Shown here: positions 1-10,498 of the stretch, piece by piece | How the letters are laid out: the number at the start of each line of letters is the position of its first letter | Position numbering within the stretch: position 1 is the stretch's first letter | From: Zygnema cylindricum | Taxonomy: Eukaryota; Streptophyta; Zygnematophyceae; Zygnematales; Zygnemataceae | DNA length: 22,737 nucleotides | Assembly (NCBI GenBank): GCA_037447655.1 | Contig: JBBHKE010003582.1 | Span: forward strand, 1-22,737 | Direction: 5' to 3' | Notes under the pieces: generated by a model | Seen by the model: only the letters and a program-made list of their open reading frames with translations | What the model was told of the DNA's origin: nothing | Database searches by the model: none | Program-made: the position numbers and the translations under genes

Positions 1-21
1 TTGCAAGAATTGGGTTATATG

Positions 22-925
22 TGTTGTTTTTGGAAAGCTTTAAGTCTTAGCAAATTTATAGGACGCCATAAAAATAGATCTTTAGGGACATGAATCCTCA
101 CTTGACTCAGAGTGCAGGTTTTTGATTAGTACCAACAACGCCGCTGCAACGTAGATGGAACAAGGTCAGTTGTAGCAATTTTTGATATGGTCTGTACGGA
201 CGAACGCAACCTACGACGCAATAAAACAACGCAACTACTAAAATTGTGGTACACGACAACGCAGTTGCTACGAAAAAAGACAAACGTAGCAACTACTGTT
301 TTTGGTATAGGACAGCATAGTTGCTACGAAGCCGCATATATTTGATTGTGATCATGATTTGGACTGCGCTGCTACGGTTGATATGGATCCAGTCAACAAA
401 CGAGATTCATAAGAGAATAATTAAATGACTCGCTAACAGCCTAATGAACGTACCTAATCAATTGTCACTAAAGTCAGGCGCCAAGTATTTGAACAAATCA
501 CCTGTATAGGATTCTCAGTAATATTGATTGTAAAACGATAGATTAGTTTTAGCGTGATAAGAAGCACTTAGACCTTAGTGGGAGTTTAGTTCTTTTGGAC
601 GTATCTTTTAAGAACACTTGTATTGGCAATACAACACTATGTAGCAGGACAACTAAGAGAAGAGCATAAGACTTAGGACGTAGAACATTTTATGTATCCA
701 GACTTCCAGACTGTGTTATGTGCACACTAATTTTGGGAAACTTCTGAGTTCCATATCTTGGTGTATGTAAAATCAATTGAGTTGAAACTTTAGGAGTTGT
801 CATTTTTTTGTGATATTCTATATTGTGGTATATTTTAAAGCAATTTGATTTTCTGTGTCAGATTTGGTGAGTTGTAGAAAACAGCTGTTTGATAAGATTT
901 TTGATAAGCTTCTGTGAGTGAGATT
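22..925 (+). repeat. Partial copia-type LTR and leader, left copy
   Basis: Positions 22-43 (TGTTGTTTTTGGAAAGCTTTA) match the start of the LTR at 5770 over about 21 bases, and that second copy follows a purine tract and a copia pol gene, so this is likely an LTR 5' end. Beyond that start the two copies have diverged too far to align by eye, apart from ATTGTGGTA (822-830 and 6501-6509). Both copies reach a gag-like ATG after a similar distance (904 and about 844 bases, ignoring the inserted element). I could not place the LTR end or a clear primer binding site. No coding sequence of its own is visible. Confidence 0.4.
130..380. repeat. Cluster of direct and inverted GTTGCTACG/CGTAGCAAC motifs
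   Basis: Short motifs recur on both strands: CGCAACTAC near 227, GCAGTTGCTACG at 261-272, CGTAGCAACTACT at 285-297, TAGTTGCTACGA at 318-329, with looser copies near 140 and 369. Opposed copies could fold into hairpins. The cluster lies inside the presumed left LTR, where such motif clusters may be regulatory, but no function can be assigned. Confidence 0.45.
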
Positions 926-1006
926 ATGTCTACTTCCACTACTACAATTGATGCTCCACCTGCTCCAGTGGTCCTACAACAACAATATGAGGGAGGGAGT
1001 GCATGA
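926..1006 (+). pseudogene. Truncated copia-type gag N-terminus
   Basis: An ATG after a leader opens a 26-codon frame rich in Ser/Thr/Pro that ends in PVVLQQQYEGGSA before a TGA at 1004. The segment PPVVL(Q/E)QQ(Y/F) recurs after the ATG at 11262. Gag proteins of Ty1/copia elements commonly start with such a low-complexity stretch followed by a 'Phe-Asp/Asn-Gly' segment. The rest of gag is missing: the sequence runs straight into a pyrimidine tract and then RNase H. It is a non-functional remnant. The assignment rests on position and on the second copy, not on a domain match. Confidence 0.45.
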
Positions 1007-1016
1007 TGTTAAGGGA

Positions 1017-1157
1017 AAAATCTCCTCTCTCTTCTCCATCCCTCCTATTTTCTTCCCTCTTCCCCCCTCCTCCCCTCTCTCCCCCTCCATATCCTCCTCT
1101 CCCATTATATCCATTTTTCACCTTTACTCCCCCTCTCCCTCCATGCTCCCCTCTCCC
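1017..1157 (+). repeat. Pyrimidine-rich low-complexity tract
   Basis: About 140 bases composed almost wholly of C and T (runs of TCTCC, CCCTCT) on the plus strand. It bridges a gag start on its left and the last part of a copia RNase H on its right, so it sits where several kilobases of internal element sequence should be. Open frames crossing it (Ser/Pro-rich or Gly/Arg-rich) are by-products of its composition. Confidence 0.8.
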
Positions 1158-1364
1158 CATCAAGCTGCCATTGCCATTGCATCCAATCCAAAACATCATT
1201 TCAAGGCTAAACATATGGACATAAGATTGAGCTTCGTGAATGAAAAAGTTGAAAATAAAGTTTTAAATCTTGTGTATAAATATGATGAAAAAATGGTGGC
1301 TTACATGATGACCAAACCTGTGCCCTCTCCAAAGTTAGAATAATGTAGGGAAAAATGTGGATTA
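1158..1364 (+). pseudogene. C-terminal fragment of copia RNase H
   Basis: The frame starting HQAAIAIASNP continues with a KHMDIR motif, VENKVLNLVYKYDEKMVA and MMTKPVPSPKLE. This is the conserved tail of Ty1/copia polyproteins (D-N-Q-A-A, KH-I-DI, D-x-x-TK-P). The same segment occurs in the longer copy at about 5535-5715. A TAA at 1341 interrupts it; beyond it, CREKCGLK matches the usual CRExxGL ending, and a second TAA follows. Only the last 60 or so codons survive. A purine tract and an LTR follow, as expected at the 3' end of a copia element. Confidence 0.85.
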
Positions 1365-1386
1365 AAATAAAAGTTATAAATAGACT

Positions 1387-1401
1387 AGAAAATAAAAGGA
1401 G
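1387..1401 (+). other. Polypurine tract before the 3' LTR
   Basis: AGAAAATAAAAGGAG lies directly before the TG that starts the LTR at 1402. It is the expected primer for plus-strand DNA synthesis. A near-identical tract stands before the 3' LTR of the young element (18690-18703), showing that the two belong to related families. Confidence 0.75.
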
Positions 1402-1611
1402 TGTTGAAATAAGTAGTTTTTGGTATTTTCTAGGTCTAAAATAATTAGCAGAAACAAATAAAGAAAATGCTGGCAGCCTGCCTCCATCTCTTCTATCTTG
1501 CCCCCATACTTCTTCTAGTCTATGAAAGAAAAGAGAGAGAGCGATGGAGCCATGGCTGCCTCATCTCCATAGGAAGGAATAAAGAGTGACTTAAGTCAGT
1601 TTTAACAAAAG

Positions 1612-1676
1612 GTTGAGTCTGACAAGACTCGAACCCCCGACCGGCAGAGCCCGGCGTAACCGTTAGCTCTAACCAG
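1612..1676 (-). other. Antisense tRNA-like module in LTR A1
   Basis: Read on the minus strand, GGTTCGAGTC (complement of 1626-1635) fits the Pol III B-box and AGCTAACGG (complement of 1660-1668) resembles an A-box. They are about 25-35 bases apart, as in a tRNA gene. The same layout occurs in the other LTRs at 15142-15208, 15768-15832 and 18898-18962. No full cloverleaf is evident, so this is a tRNA-derived or tRNA-like stretch rather than a functional tRNA. Confidence 0.45.
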
Positions 1677-2174
1677 ACTGTCGTAGAAGTCCGGTAGGAG
1701 ATATAGGGTTTGATAAAAATTTAAACTATTGAATAATAGTGAAAACATTTAACTGAAATATACACGAATGAACATAAAACTTGTTAATGTTTAGTAAGAA
1801 CGTCATTTCGCACGAAACAAATCAATCGGACATTTGTTTCAACGGTCGACATTTAATGTTAGATTTTAATATGACGGCGATGGCGAAATGGTCACTTTGG
1901 CTTTTATGGACATGGCATGACCTGGCGCCGCATGGAAGGATGACATTCGATCGCAGGAATTCTGGAGAATATACGAACGAGTGGAAAAGTGACACGCGTC
2001 CACTCAGTAGCCTTGTCGTACACTGGCCGTACACAAAAGACATCAGTTGTAGTACCTTTTCTGTACTTTACTATTATATGATTCGTTCATACTTCATTAG
2101 GTAGGAGTTGTGAGAGATGTTTAGGACTTAGGAAATTTAGGTAGGTAGTCACCTTTCTCTATAAGAGAGCTTTT

Positions 2175-2180
2175 TATAAA
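2175..2180 (+). promoter_or_regulatory. TATA box of LTR A1
   Basis: TATAAA followed by TTGGCATTTT lies about 45 bases after TAGGACTTAG (2122-2131). The equivalent of this site in the young LTR is TATAAAT at 16440. It is the probable Pol II promoter of the LTR. Confidence 0.55.
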
Positions 2181-2391
2181 TTGGCATTTTGCCGGCTCAT
2201 GACTTATCGGCTGGTTGGCCGTTTTCAGTGATTCTTTTTGCTACGGACTCAGGGGACTCCAAGTTGCACAAGGGTTTAGTCAAACTATCATGTTGCCTTG
2301 TTAGAAAGCAGTGGTTGTGGCTTGAAGTGAGTTAGTTAAATACTATGTAGCGGCTTCATGTATTTAGTGGTCCAATGGAGGACACACAACA

Positions 2392-3071
2392 TAGTGTAGA
2401 AACACTTTTCAAAATCTTAACTCAATTGATCTAGCTAACCATAAGATATTCACACTGCACATTCACAAAAACTTCGTTAGTTGATTAATATCCCTAGACT
2501 TGGATAATCACAATTTGTCTAAGTCCTAAACTATATATACTTGCATAGAGTATCTACAGGTCACACTAATTTAAGTGACGGTACTACAACAGTGTTCTAT
2601 GTTACGACAAGGTACTGCAACTGTACTTACTATTTTAAAAGTACTTCCAAAACCTAATTTTGCCATTTATCTAAATTTGAATAGTGCGACACTATTTTAA
2701 ATTAGCTAAACTACAGATCCTTATTTTCGGATATTTACAAATAGAATTATGTGCATTAAATAATCGTGGCGCTTAGTCACCAATGGTCCATATCATTGAG
2801 CTAACTGTTGTCGTATAGTACGAAGCACTTGATGCCGTCCAAGTGTGCTTCGTCATCTGTGGTCCCTTCTGAAATTGCGTGCGTCAATTTGCTGTAAATC
2901 AACGCCCCTTCTTGGCTGACCGTACCATATAATTCCAGATATGCGGTTTGTATTGCGTTCGCCCGATTTCATCAATCCGCTCGTTAATCTCCCGACACGT
3001 GTAACTAGTCATCGGTGTTACTCTGTGAAACCTGCAACACCCATTTCCTGCCAACGCATGTCTAGCTAGCT
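2392..3071. other. AT-rich stretch without a recognisable gene
   Basis: No open frame with a recognisable product. It carries CTAAGTCCTA at 2519-2528, the exact reverse complement of the TAGGACTTAG motif found in the LTRs, and a G-box-like GACACGTG near 2995. It may be old minus-strand LTR sequence, but I could not align it as such. Confidence 0.3.
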
Positions 3072-3205
3072 ATATATTACACTCTTTAAGTCTTCTATAA
3101 CTATAACACAATTTGAGGTAAGTATTGCACGTTTTCATTTCCCAAAATATTCTAAGTCCTTAATTCATCATCATAGCTCTATCTACTAAGTAAAGATTTC
3201 CAATT
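3072..3205 (-). repeat. Possible inverted LTR fragment
   Basis: Reverse-complemented, this stretch reads ..TAGTAGATAGAGCTATG..GGACTTAGAATATTTTGGG.. and then ..CTTAAAGAGTGTAATATATAG... That matches, in the same order, the LTR block CAGTAGATAGAGTTTTAGAG..GGACTTAGAAAATTTTGGG and the following CTTTAAGAG/TATA segment of the A-type LTRs. The match is patchy. If real, an old LTR piece lies in opposite orientation directly before the truncated copia integrase. Confidence 0.35.
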
Positions 3206-3211
3206 TCAACA

Positions 3212-5746
3212 TTCGGCCCGTCCAAAATTCCTTGTTTTAGTGTGAGCCGATACCTTGTCACCTTTACAGATGACTATTCTCGATATAGTCAGATATATTT
3301 TATGAAAGAGAAGTGTGAAATCTTGAATCACTTTAAACACTACAATTTTTGGGCGGAGAAACTTCACGGCAAATCCGTTCACGCCTTGAGATTGGATAAT
3401 GGTGGAGAGTATGCCTCCCATACATTTGCTGATTTCTTGAAATAAAATGGTATGTCTCATGAGATTACAGTTTCATACACTCTAGAACAAAATGTTGTGG
3501 CTGAGAGACTTAATCATACATTGACTGAGTGTGTTGTCCTATTTCTTTGATGGCTGATAAAGGTGTACATCCAAAGTTATAGGGGAAGCTTTTTTTTGTG
3601 CTTCTTACATTAGAAATAGAGTGGAAACAATAGCAGTTAAGGATAAAACACCGAATGAAATGTGGACATGTAGAAAGCCAAATTTTTGTCACTTTAGAGT
3701 ATTTGGCGGAAAATGTTTTATCTTGGATAATCTTCCTAATTGGAAGCTTAGCCTAAAATCAGTTCTCGGAATTTTTTAGGTTATAATGATGAATCTATAG
3801 GATATAGAGTGTTTAATCCTCATAGAGGTTACCTACAAATAGCCAGAATTATTCAAATTAAGGACGAGAGTTAATCTGTTGATGTCTTTAGTATGGATGC
3901 AGCTGAGAGAAGTGAGAAAGTACAAGAGTTTGTCATTCTTGAGCAGGTACCTTTTAATGCCTCCTCGTCTACTTCCTCTACCTCTTTGCCGAGTACCTTT
4001 GGCCCATCTTATCTTCCTACTGGTGCAGCTCTACCTCCCCATCATCTAGCCATCCAACATACTACTTTGCGGGGACCAACAGCTCATGTGTCAGATTTTC
4101 CGAGGGAAGTAGGCAAAGTGGTCGTCTTCGAGGTGACCAAGTGGAAAGTGTTTTTTTTGCAAGCTTAGGGGAGACGCTTGTTATCCACGAAGCTTTTTCT
4201 AGTCTTGCAAAGGATCATTAGATTTTGGCTGCACACGATGAAATGAAATCAATTATGGAAGAACAAACGTGGGAATGTCTGGAGCTCCCATCGGATCGGA
4301 AAGCTATCGGTTGTAAATGGGTCTTCAAATTAAAACTGATTCCTGAAAATGCAATTAAGAGGTATAAGGCTAGATTGGTTGCTAAGGGTTTTAGCCAGAA
4401 AGAGGGAATTGATTATGAAGAGACCTTCTCTCTTGTAGTTCGCTTTTCTACTGCACAATTTTGCTATCTTTTGCAGCAAAATAAGATATAAAATTACATT
4501 ATATGGACGTCAAAACTGCTTTCTTGCATGGTGATCTAGAGGAAGTAATTTATATGAATCAACCAGAGATGTGTGCAGAAAAAGGAAAGGAAATAATGGT
4601 TTGTAAACTGTTGAAGTCCCTATATGGTTTGAAACAGGCTACGCGATAGTGGAATCTAAAGTTAGATGAGTTTCTTACTAATCTTGGCTTTACCAAGATC
4701 AGTTTGGATCACTCAGTCTATGTAATGGAAGGTGAGGATAGAGTGATTTATGTTGCTGTATATGTAGACGATTTCCTAGTGATCAGTAAATCTATCAAAG
4801 AGATTAATAAAATAAAAGCAACATTGAATTCTCGTTTTGAAATAAAGGACATAGTTTAGGCAAAGTAAATTATAGGAATTCAGGTAGAAATAGACAAAAA
4901 ACAAAGAATTACTTATTTGACTCAAAAAAAAGCAATTGGGAACATGCTCAAAAAATTTGGCATGTCTGAATCAAACAGGAGTGCCACTCCCATGGAATTT
5001 AGGCAAAAATTGGAGGGTACAAAAACACATGGTGGTATCCTTGTTGATGATTTTTTAGATTCAAAAAAGACAGATTCTATGTCCTCCATTCAGTACGAGC
5101 AGATTCTGGGAAGCCTCATTTATTTCATGAACTATACTCGCCCGAACATCGCAACACCTGTTGGTGCCTTGAGTCAGAGTCTGCAAAATCCGAGGAAGTA
5201 AAATTATGTGGCAGCAAATAGAGTTCTTTGGTACCTTGCAGAAACTCGGAATCTCAAGCTCGCTCTCAGTGGAGAGGAAGTCAAAATCTATACGTAGAGC
5301 GATGCAAGCTATAGAGATATGCCCAGCGGACGCTCCACCACCGGGTACATTTTTAAAATTCAAAGCGGAACTTGTTGCTGGAGTAGCAAACTTTAAAAGG
5401 TGACAGCTCAGTCCACCATGGAGGCTGAGAACTTGGCTACGAGCTCAGGATTGAAAGAGTTACTTTGGGTAAAATCTCTTCTCTAAGAACTCTTGCTCAT
5501 GTAATCTGAACTGAAGAGAGTGTGGTGTGACAATCAGGCAGCAATAGGTATTGCATCTAATCCTATCATCACTTTAAGAGTAAGCACATTGATATCAAGC
5601 TATATTTTGTAAGAGAAAAGGTGATAGGAAAAGTCATGAAGTTGATTTATTTACCGGATGAGCAAATGGTGGTTGATATGATGACGAAACCCATGCCTGC
5701 ACCCAAATTAATGTTTTGTAGAGAGGCATATGGGTTGAGTGGCTAA
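3212..5746 (+). pseudogene. Decayed Ty1/copia pol (integrase - RT - RNase H)
   Basis: Order of domains is INT then RT then RNase H, which defines Ty1/copia. Integrase core: FTDDYSRY (first Asp), LRLDNGGEY (second Asp), EQNVVAERLNHTL (catalytic Glu), then SYIRNRVET and [43 protein letters not shown] (about 4503-4544), [11 protein letters not shown], and the catalytic YVDD at 4761-4772. RNase H: SDASYRD, GRSTTGY, STMEAE (near 5420), WCDNQAAI and MMTKPMPAPK. The 5' part (gag, protease, integrase zinc region) is missing. Several frameshifts and in-frame TAA/TAG codons kill it, for example within YGLKQATR-stop-W. Many stops sit where Gln is usual. A purine tract and LTR follow at once. Confidence 0.95.
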
Positions 5747-6164
5747 AAGAGTCTATAGTTTTAGAGGAGTGTTGTTTTTGGAAAGCTTTAGTCCTCTATA
5801 TGCCGTAGCTGTGAGGGAGAGAGAGGTGTTTAGGACTTATGTTGCTTTTGGATTATGTTATTTTTGACTTAGTGTGGTTCAGTACTTACCGGAATTAGTG
5901 TGACGGTGAAATTAGGAGTTCAAGGTTCGGTCACACTTCGAACACGCGTCGTCATTTGGGAGAAATGCATAAGTATGTCATCCGTGGACGTACAAAGGTT
6001 CGGCAAGGCCACGAGACTTCTTGAAGTCACATCTACGGTGCCAAATCTTCTTATCGAATAACTGACATCCGCAGCCAATGAATATTTACGAGGAGTCACT
6101 AGATAATGATAACTTTTCCGTTGTCTGAACGTTGGTGTAAATATTTGGTAGAGAGAATTTTGTC

Positions 6165-6238
6165 TGTAGCAAATTAGTTTATTATTGTAGAGTATTTGAT
6201 TTGTAGCGAATTAGTTGATTAGTGTAGAGTATTTGATT
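6165..6238 (+). repeat. 37-bp tandem duplication
   Basis: Two head-to-tail units of 37 bases (6165-6201 and 6202-6238), each TGTAGC(A/G)AATTAGTT..TGTAGAGTATTTGATT, differing at about three positions. It lies in the presumed LTR/leader. No coding meaning. Confidence 0.8.
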
Positions 6239-6541
6239 TATGACATACCTTCTGTACACGAGTATAATTACAGTATTACTTCGTGTGTTAGGTTTATAGA
6301 CGCACTGCTGGAATGTCTCCGTACAGTTTAGTGTAGTTTAAATGTATAGAAATAGGACTTAGTGAAATTTATTTTTATTAGGAATAAATGATATGGAAAA
6401 CTGTGTGTGCAATTTTTATGATTTTCATCTCTGAATATCTCATACATTTGTGAGCAGAATTGATTGATATTTTGTGTGTGTTCTTTTGTATGTCACCTAC
6501 ATTGTGGTAAAAATTTTCGACTATTGTGTCTTTGTGCTCAA

Positions 6542-6546
6542 AGTTA
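6542..6546. other. Target-site duplication AGTTA, left
   Basis: AGTTA directly precedes the left end (TGAAAGGATC) of the minus-strand LTR element; the same five bases follow its right end at 11190-11194. Confidence 0.85.
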
Positions 6547-7190
6547 TGAAAGGATCGTATAATACAAACTGAGTGCAAATGCAAGCGGAAGCATAAACGA
6601 TAAAACACACACAAGAGAAAAAATTACCCCTAGAAAGCCAAATATATTATAGAGAGAACTTTCCTTACATAATTTCCTCTCACCTTCAAAACACTCTCGT
6701 TTCTAACTCCACCAATTCCTCGAACTCAACTAAGATGTCAAGCTACTTCCATTCCTCTAACTCCTTAATAATCTACAAAGAGGATCAACTCTCACTCAAT
6801 TGATAAAATCCTCTCTATCACTATGCCTTAATATACTCATTGAAACGTCAAGTAACAATACCAACCAAACCATACATGTAAAACGCACTGAGCGCTAACT
6901 AATCAAACTACACCAATACGTAACACAACACTGTACACGATTAGAAATGTAAATTGTGAACCGACTTGAACCACACAGTACGACTAGAACTTACGTAAAG
7001 TGAAACGACCAAACAATTTCCACGTCACTTATATAGTATGACTCAAACTTACTTGAATGAAACGAAACAAACAATCAATTTCTACGTCACTTCAAATTTC
7101 TAGTGACGAAACTACTTTGTCGCTGGTCGTTGCTACTTTAGCGACGAGAATGTCTTGTCGTCAAATGAGTTCTCTGTACTAAATCCTAAC
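6547..7190 (-). repeat. 3' LTR of the minus-strand element
   Basis: Aligns with 10518-11189 almost end to end, both starting AAAGGATCGTATAATACAAA (plus strand) and ending in CTAAATCCTA. It has about 35 extra bases near 6630 and two units of a ~63-bp internal repeat (ACCAAACAATTTCCACGTCACT...) where the right LTR has three. Substitutions are frequent, so the insertion is old compared with the element at 15575. Confidence 0.85.
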
Positions 7191-7205
7191 TTTCCCCCTC
7201 TTATT
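7191..7205 (-). other. Polypurine tract of the minus-strand element
   Basis: The minus strand reads AATAAGAGGGGGAAA immediately before the 3' LTR. It sits between the stop of the RNase H-like tail and the LTR, where the plus-strand primer tract is expected. Confidence 0.75.
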
Positions 7206-7225
7206 GAGACACTGAAAGCCCCCTC

Positions 7226-7453
7226 TCACTTCATGCCTACTAATTTCTTTCCTGTTTCATATACTTCTTTTAATGTTGCTTTGGTTAACAAATCAGTAGC
7301 TGTTAGTACACGCTTAAAATAATGTACGCAAACATCAAACGGAAAACTCCACAACAAAGTGAAACGATATTGGTCGTACAAATGTATGTCGCAACCTAAA
7401 GACAAATCTCCTTGTCGAACCGAAATCGAATTGTGTGCCGCGATGCGAAACAA
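7226..7453 (-). pseudogene. Possible copia RNase H C-terminal tail
   Basis: A 75-codon minus-strand frame ends with ATDLLTKATLKEVYETGK and KLVGMK, then a stop. The pattern D-L-L-T-K-(A/P)-L-x(n)-L-x-G-(M/L) is the usual ending of Ty1/copia polyproteins, and the position just before the purine tract and LTR fits. The residues before it do not look like RNase H, so only the last 25 or so codons are credible. The rest of pol is gone. Confidence 0.5.
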
Positions 7454-9341
7454 AGTAAATCACGTAGATGCCCGATTTACTCAAATCGAACCTCAAGACC
7501 TCAAACGAACGAACAAGTACCTAAGAACGAATTAACAAATCAGACGCAGCGCGCGAAACGCGCGCGGGCAATGTACGACATGTTACTATTTTAGAACAAA
7601 GACCACTACAATCACTATGACACAAAACCGTTCAGTGACCGGGACCCTCAGTACATACAATTCAAGTAAGACAAGACACAAATAACTCCGTCACACAAAA
7701 TCAACATTTAAACCAAGCATAGAATGGTTGCTAAACTACCAACCGACGCTAACACAAATCCCACAATGTAAAACCTTACAATTCCCTTCAGAATGTGGGA
7801 ATTATCGAACAACCACCTCAACTCCAAAATCACGTAATTGAACTCACACAAAACAACAAAAAGATAAAGTGGACGACCGCGCGACAAACACTTGACGGCA
7901 CTCATGGTGTGAGTGTAACAATCCCCCTCTCAAACTTGTAATCATTAAACCAATCACAACTTAAAACTTCCCCTCCGTAAAACGTCATGAAGCATACTTA
8001 AACGAAAAAATATAACACCGGATGAATGTACGAGACAAAGCATCAAACGTCTCATTGCGATTTTTCCATTAACGCCAAATTGAATAATCCTCCAACAGAA
8101 TCCTCGCAAACTTCAATCAACTCCAAGTGCCGTAGCACCCTTTGAAAGGTTACAACTAGATTTCATTTTTTTCTTTCAATCATCACTCAAAATTCATCCG
8201 TAATTTTGCGCGTCAAATTCACGCATACGCCACAAGGCGCTTCTCCATTTGTTGTTAGAATTTCAAAAGAAAACAAAATGCTGCTCCAAACAGAAAAAAA
8301 ACGGTAACACGGCTTTAAAATTTTGAAATCAAAATAAATGAAAAGTCCATGCCGCAAATCCACGTCAAATAACTCCGCGTCACAACCACCATCAAAATTA
8401 GCACTTCCAAAATATTTTTTCTGTCAACTAAAACCATAGTCACATCCACATGGTACCAATAAGCTTTGAGAAGATCCGCATAATTCGACTTCAAATAACT
8501 CTGCGACTGACAAAATCTAACGACGACCAAAAGTCACCACCAAAAAAATCTTGCAAGGAAATGTACGGCAAACTCTAAAGTACAAGAAGCATTAAAGCCC
8601 TGTACGAAACGATCACTCCTCCAGTCCTCCTTCACAGATACGTCAAAATCAAATAATGTACATTAAACTTCAAATCTCAACGACGTATAACAATTCATGT
8701 ATCAATTCAGGTTACCGTCGTATCAATAAGAATCCACAGAGAGATTTTGGTAACCGCCGCACCATATTAGACTTCACTGTAACAATCGAACACATTGCCG
8801 TACAAAACTTCACCTCAAAATTACACCACATTACAATGTTGAACCAAATAAAAGAATATACCAACGGAATAAAAAAAAACTTAACGACAATACAAAATTT
8901 CGGCGTTTGACAAAGTCAAAGAACGATCGAAACAGCCGGCGAAATATCGGTCTTGTTCCAATATGGAACGTCACTTCTTCCTCCTCTTCTTTGTTAGAAA
9001 AATGACCAAAACTGCTGGTAAAGATATCGGTTCCAACACGGAAATCCTCCTCTTTTTCCTCTAATCATGGAAACATTAAAACTTAACATCAACAAAATTC
9101 ACAACAAAAATGGTGTTGCGGACAAAAATTGAGAATGCCAAACTTGAATAATGCTTCTTCCAAGCTAATCGGTGATTTAGGCAATTGTCACACGATTCAC
9201 CTCAATTGACTTCGATGCACTTCTTCGAGAAATAAATTTACAAAAGTATGAAATAAAACTCCCTCCAAAAATAGATCTTCAAAATGTCGAGATTCATTTT
9301 CAACTCACGACAACACATTTACTTTCTTCTTCATAAAACAC
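7454..9341 (-). other. Internal region with no recognisable coding content
   Basis: About 1.9 kb of AT-rich sequence inside the minus-strand element. Short frames exist on both strands but none shows a motif, and none is long enough to stand out. A GC palindromic patch (GCGCGCGAAACGCGCGC, 7550-7566) is the only sharp local feature. Probably non-coding spacer or badly decayed pol. Confidence 0.5.
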
Positions 9342-9668
9342 TCATTTACACCTCAGTCGATATATCACATCGACACACTTCATTCCTCCCAAAAAAACTT
9401 TAATCTTGTTATCTTCACTCTTCTTTACACTCTTCTTCTCTCTCAACACATCAATCTTTTCTTCACTCCTCTTCCCTTTTAATTCACTTTTGTCTTTTTC
9501 GCCCTTTTCGACTTTTTTGACAACTTCGTATTCTTCGTTGACTTCTTTTTCGTCATCATCTTCTTCTTCTACTTCAAAATAAGAATCACCTCCATCCGGA
9601 TTGGGATCTGGTTCACTCTTTAAAGGACACAAGCCTTTTCTTCCTCCCATCTCAATTTGAATTTGCAC
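9342..9668 (-). CDS. Hypothetical acidic/basic Lys-Glu-rich protein in the LTR element
   Basis: A 108-codon frame with a strongly acidic run (EVEEEDDDEKEVNEEYEVV, about residues 32-50) followed by alternating Lys and Glu to about residue 88. I recognise no domain. The composition is like the charged linker of a retrotransposon gag or of a non-autonomous element's filler ORF, and the low-complexity CTT/TTC composition of the plus strand could by itself produce it. Coding status uncertain. Confidence 0.3.
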   Translation of the reverse strand: MQIQIEMGGRKGLCPLKSEPDPNPDGGDSYFEVEEEDDDEKEVNEEYEVVKKVEKGEKDKSELKGKRSEEKIDVLREKKSVKKSEDNKIKVFLGGMKCVDVIYRLRCK

Positions 9669-9821
9669 ATCAACATAAAACTAAAGTCACCCAACACCGA
9701 ACTAGAATGATGCAAGTTTGAAACCCTTTCTCCTTGCCGAATATAAGAAAGCTTATTCAGCCTCTTCCTCTTCATAAATTAAATCCCATTTGAAATAATT
9801 TGTTCTGATTTTTCTCTTCTA

Positions 9822-10250
9822 CTAATTTAGATTCGTGAAATCTAAAGTAGAACTCGAATTTAAACCTTCAAATTTTTGAGATTTCAAAGATATTCGGAAA
9901 AATAAAATTTCATCAGTCCAATCATCAATGTAAACTTTAATGTCACGCTTCATTTCAACATTTCTCTTCAATTTCTCTTTTGAATATGGACGTGCATTTT
10001 CTCTTCCATTCTCATCTCCATCGCCATTCAAAAAGGGATAATGGTTCTCTTTGCCTCTTGCTTCAGATTGGAATCGGGCATCAATACACAGCATCAATTT
10101 GTCCAACATTTTTGGAAATTGATATTCCAATTTACTCGGGCCTCCATACATCCGAGATTCTTCCTCAAATAAAAAACTGAATGGTTTCTCCGAACGAATG
10201 TCGAAGTCGCAAGGAGGCAAGGAGTACTCTTCTTCCTTCCGAGAGAACAA
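9822..10250 (-). CDS. Hypothetical gag-region protein of the minus-strand element
   Basis: The longest frame of the element (142 codons) and the first substantial one downstream of its primer binding site. It is rich in Glu, Lys and Arg, with segments such as SLPPCDFDIRSEKPFSFLFE and KVYIDDWTDEILFF. No zinc knuckle, protease or RT motif is visible, and I do not recognise the family. A shorter frame starting in the LTR (10583-10395) contains VFERR/FYERR-type charged sequence and may be part of the same decayed ORF. Its place suggests a gag position, which is inference only. Confidence 0.35.
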   Translation of the reverse strand: MFSRKEEEYSLPPCDFDIRSEKPFSFLFEEESRMYGGPSKLEYQFPKMLDKLMLCIDARFQSEARGKENHYPFLNGDGDENGRENARPYSKEKLKRNVEMKRDIKVYIDDWTDEILFFRISLKSQKFEGLNSSSTLDFTNLN

Positions 10251-10498
10251 TTGCTCTTTACCTCTACTCCATCTTTACTCTTTTATTTCTTTCAAACTAG
10301 AAAAAGAATCCGAATTCTCCTCTTTTTCTTTTTCATAAATTGCATCAACTCATCCACGGAATTTCGTAGCCGAACATCCGAATTGCAAATGTTCTCAAAC
10401 TTGAAGGGTCCGGCGGAAGGGAACCGTCAAATTGAGCACCTCGAAATTAAATTCACTCTCTTTCTCATTGCCTACACGTCTCTCATAAAATGACGCAT

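Larger units (their letters stand above)
1402..2391 (+). repeat. Copia LTR, subfamily A1 (3' LTR of the mini-element)
   Basis: The 990-bp block starts TGTTGA after the purine tract and ends near ...CACACAACA. It aligns along its length with the solo LTR (14946-15574 + 19952-20315, 993 bp) and more loosely with the 1.24-kb LTRs of the young element. Shared blocks: TTTTCTAGGTCT near the start, GAGCCATGGCTGCCTC (about 1549), an antisense tRNA-like module, ATATAGGGTTTGATAAA (about 1701), TAGGACTTAG (2122), a TATA box, GATTCTTTTTGCTACGGACTCAGGGGA (near 2231-2256, in two parts), and CCAATGGAGG near the end. Open frames inside it are chance. Confidence 0.8.
5770..6546 (+). repeat. Copia LTR and leader, second copy
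   Basis: It begins TGTTGTTTTTGGAAAGCTTTAG directly after a purine-rich TTTTAGAGGAG and 24 bases after the end of copia pol, so the first part is the 3' LTR of that element. It shares its start with position 22. The LTR end is not clear. Further on, TACATTGTGGTA (6499-6510) corresponds to TATATTGTGGTA before the left gag start. If the inserted element at 6547-11189 is removed, this copy runs to a gag-like ATG at 11262. That suggests a tandem LTR-internal-LTR-internal layout. Confidence 0.5.

Noticed and set aside
918-1343. A single 141-codon protein
   Set aside because: It joins a translated pyrimidine tract with the RNase H tail in one accidental frame; the gag start at 926 is in a different frame.
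1612-1676. A functional tRNA gene
   Set aside because: Only A- and B-box-like sequences are visible; acceptor and anticodon stems do not form convincingly, and the copy in A2 has lost the B-box.
17-6395. ATATG at 17-21 and 6391-6395 as target duplication of a complete copia element with LTRs starting at 22 and 5770
   Set aside because: The sequence before 6391 does not end in CA, the LTRs could not be aligned beyond their starts, and a 5-base match in AT-rich DNA is weak.
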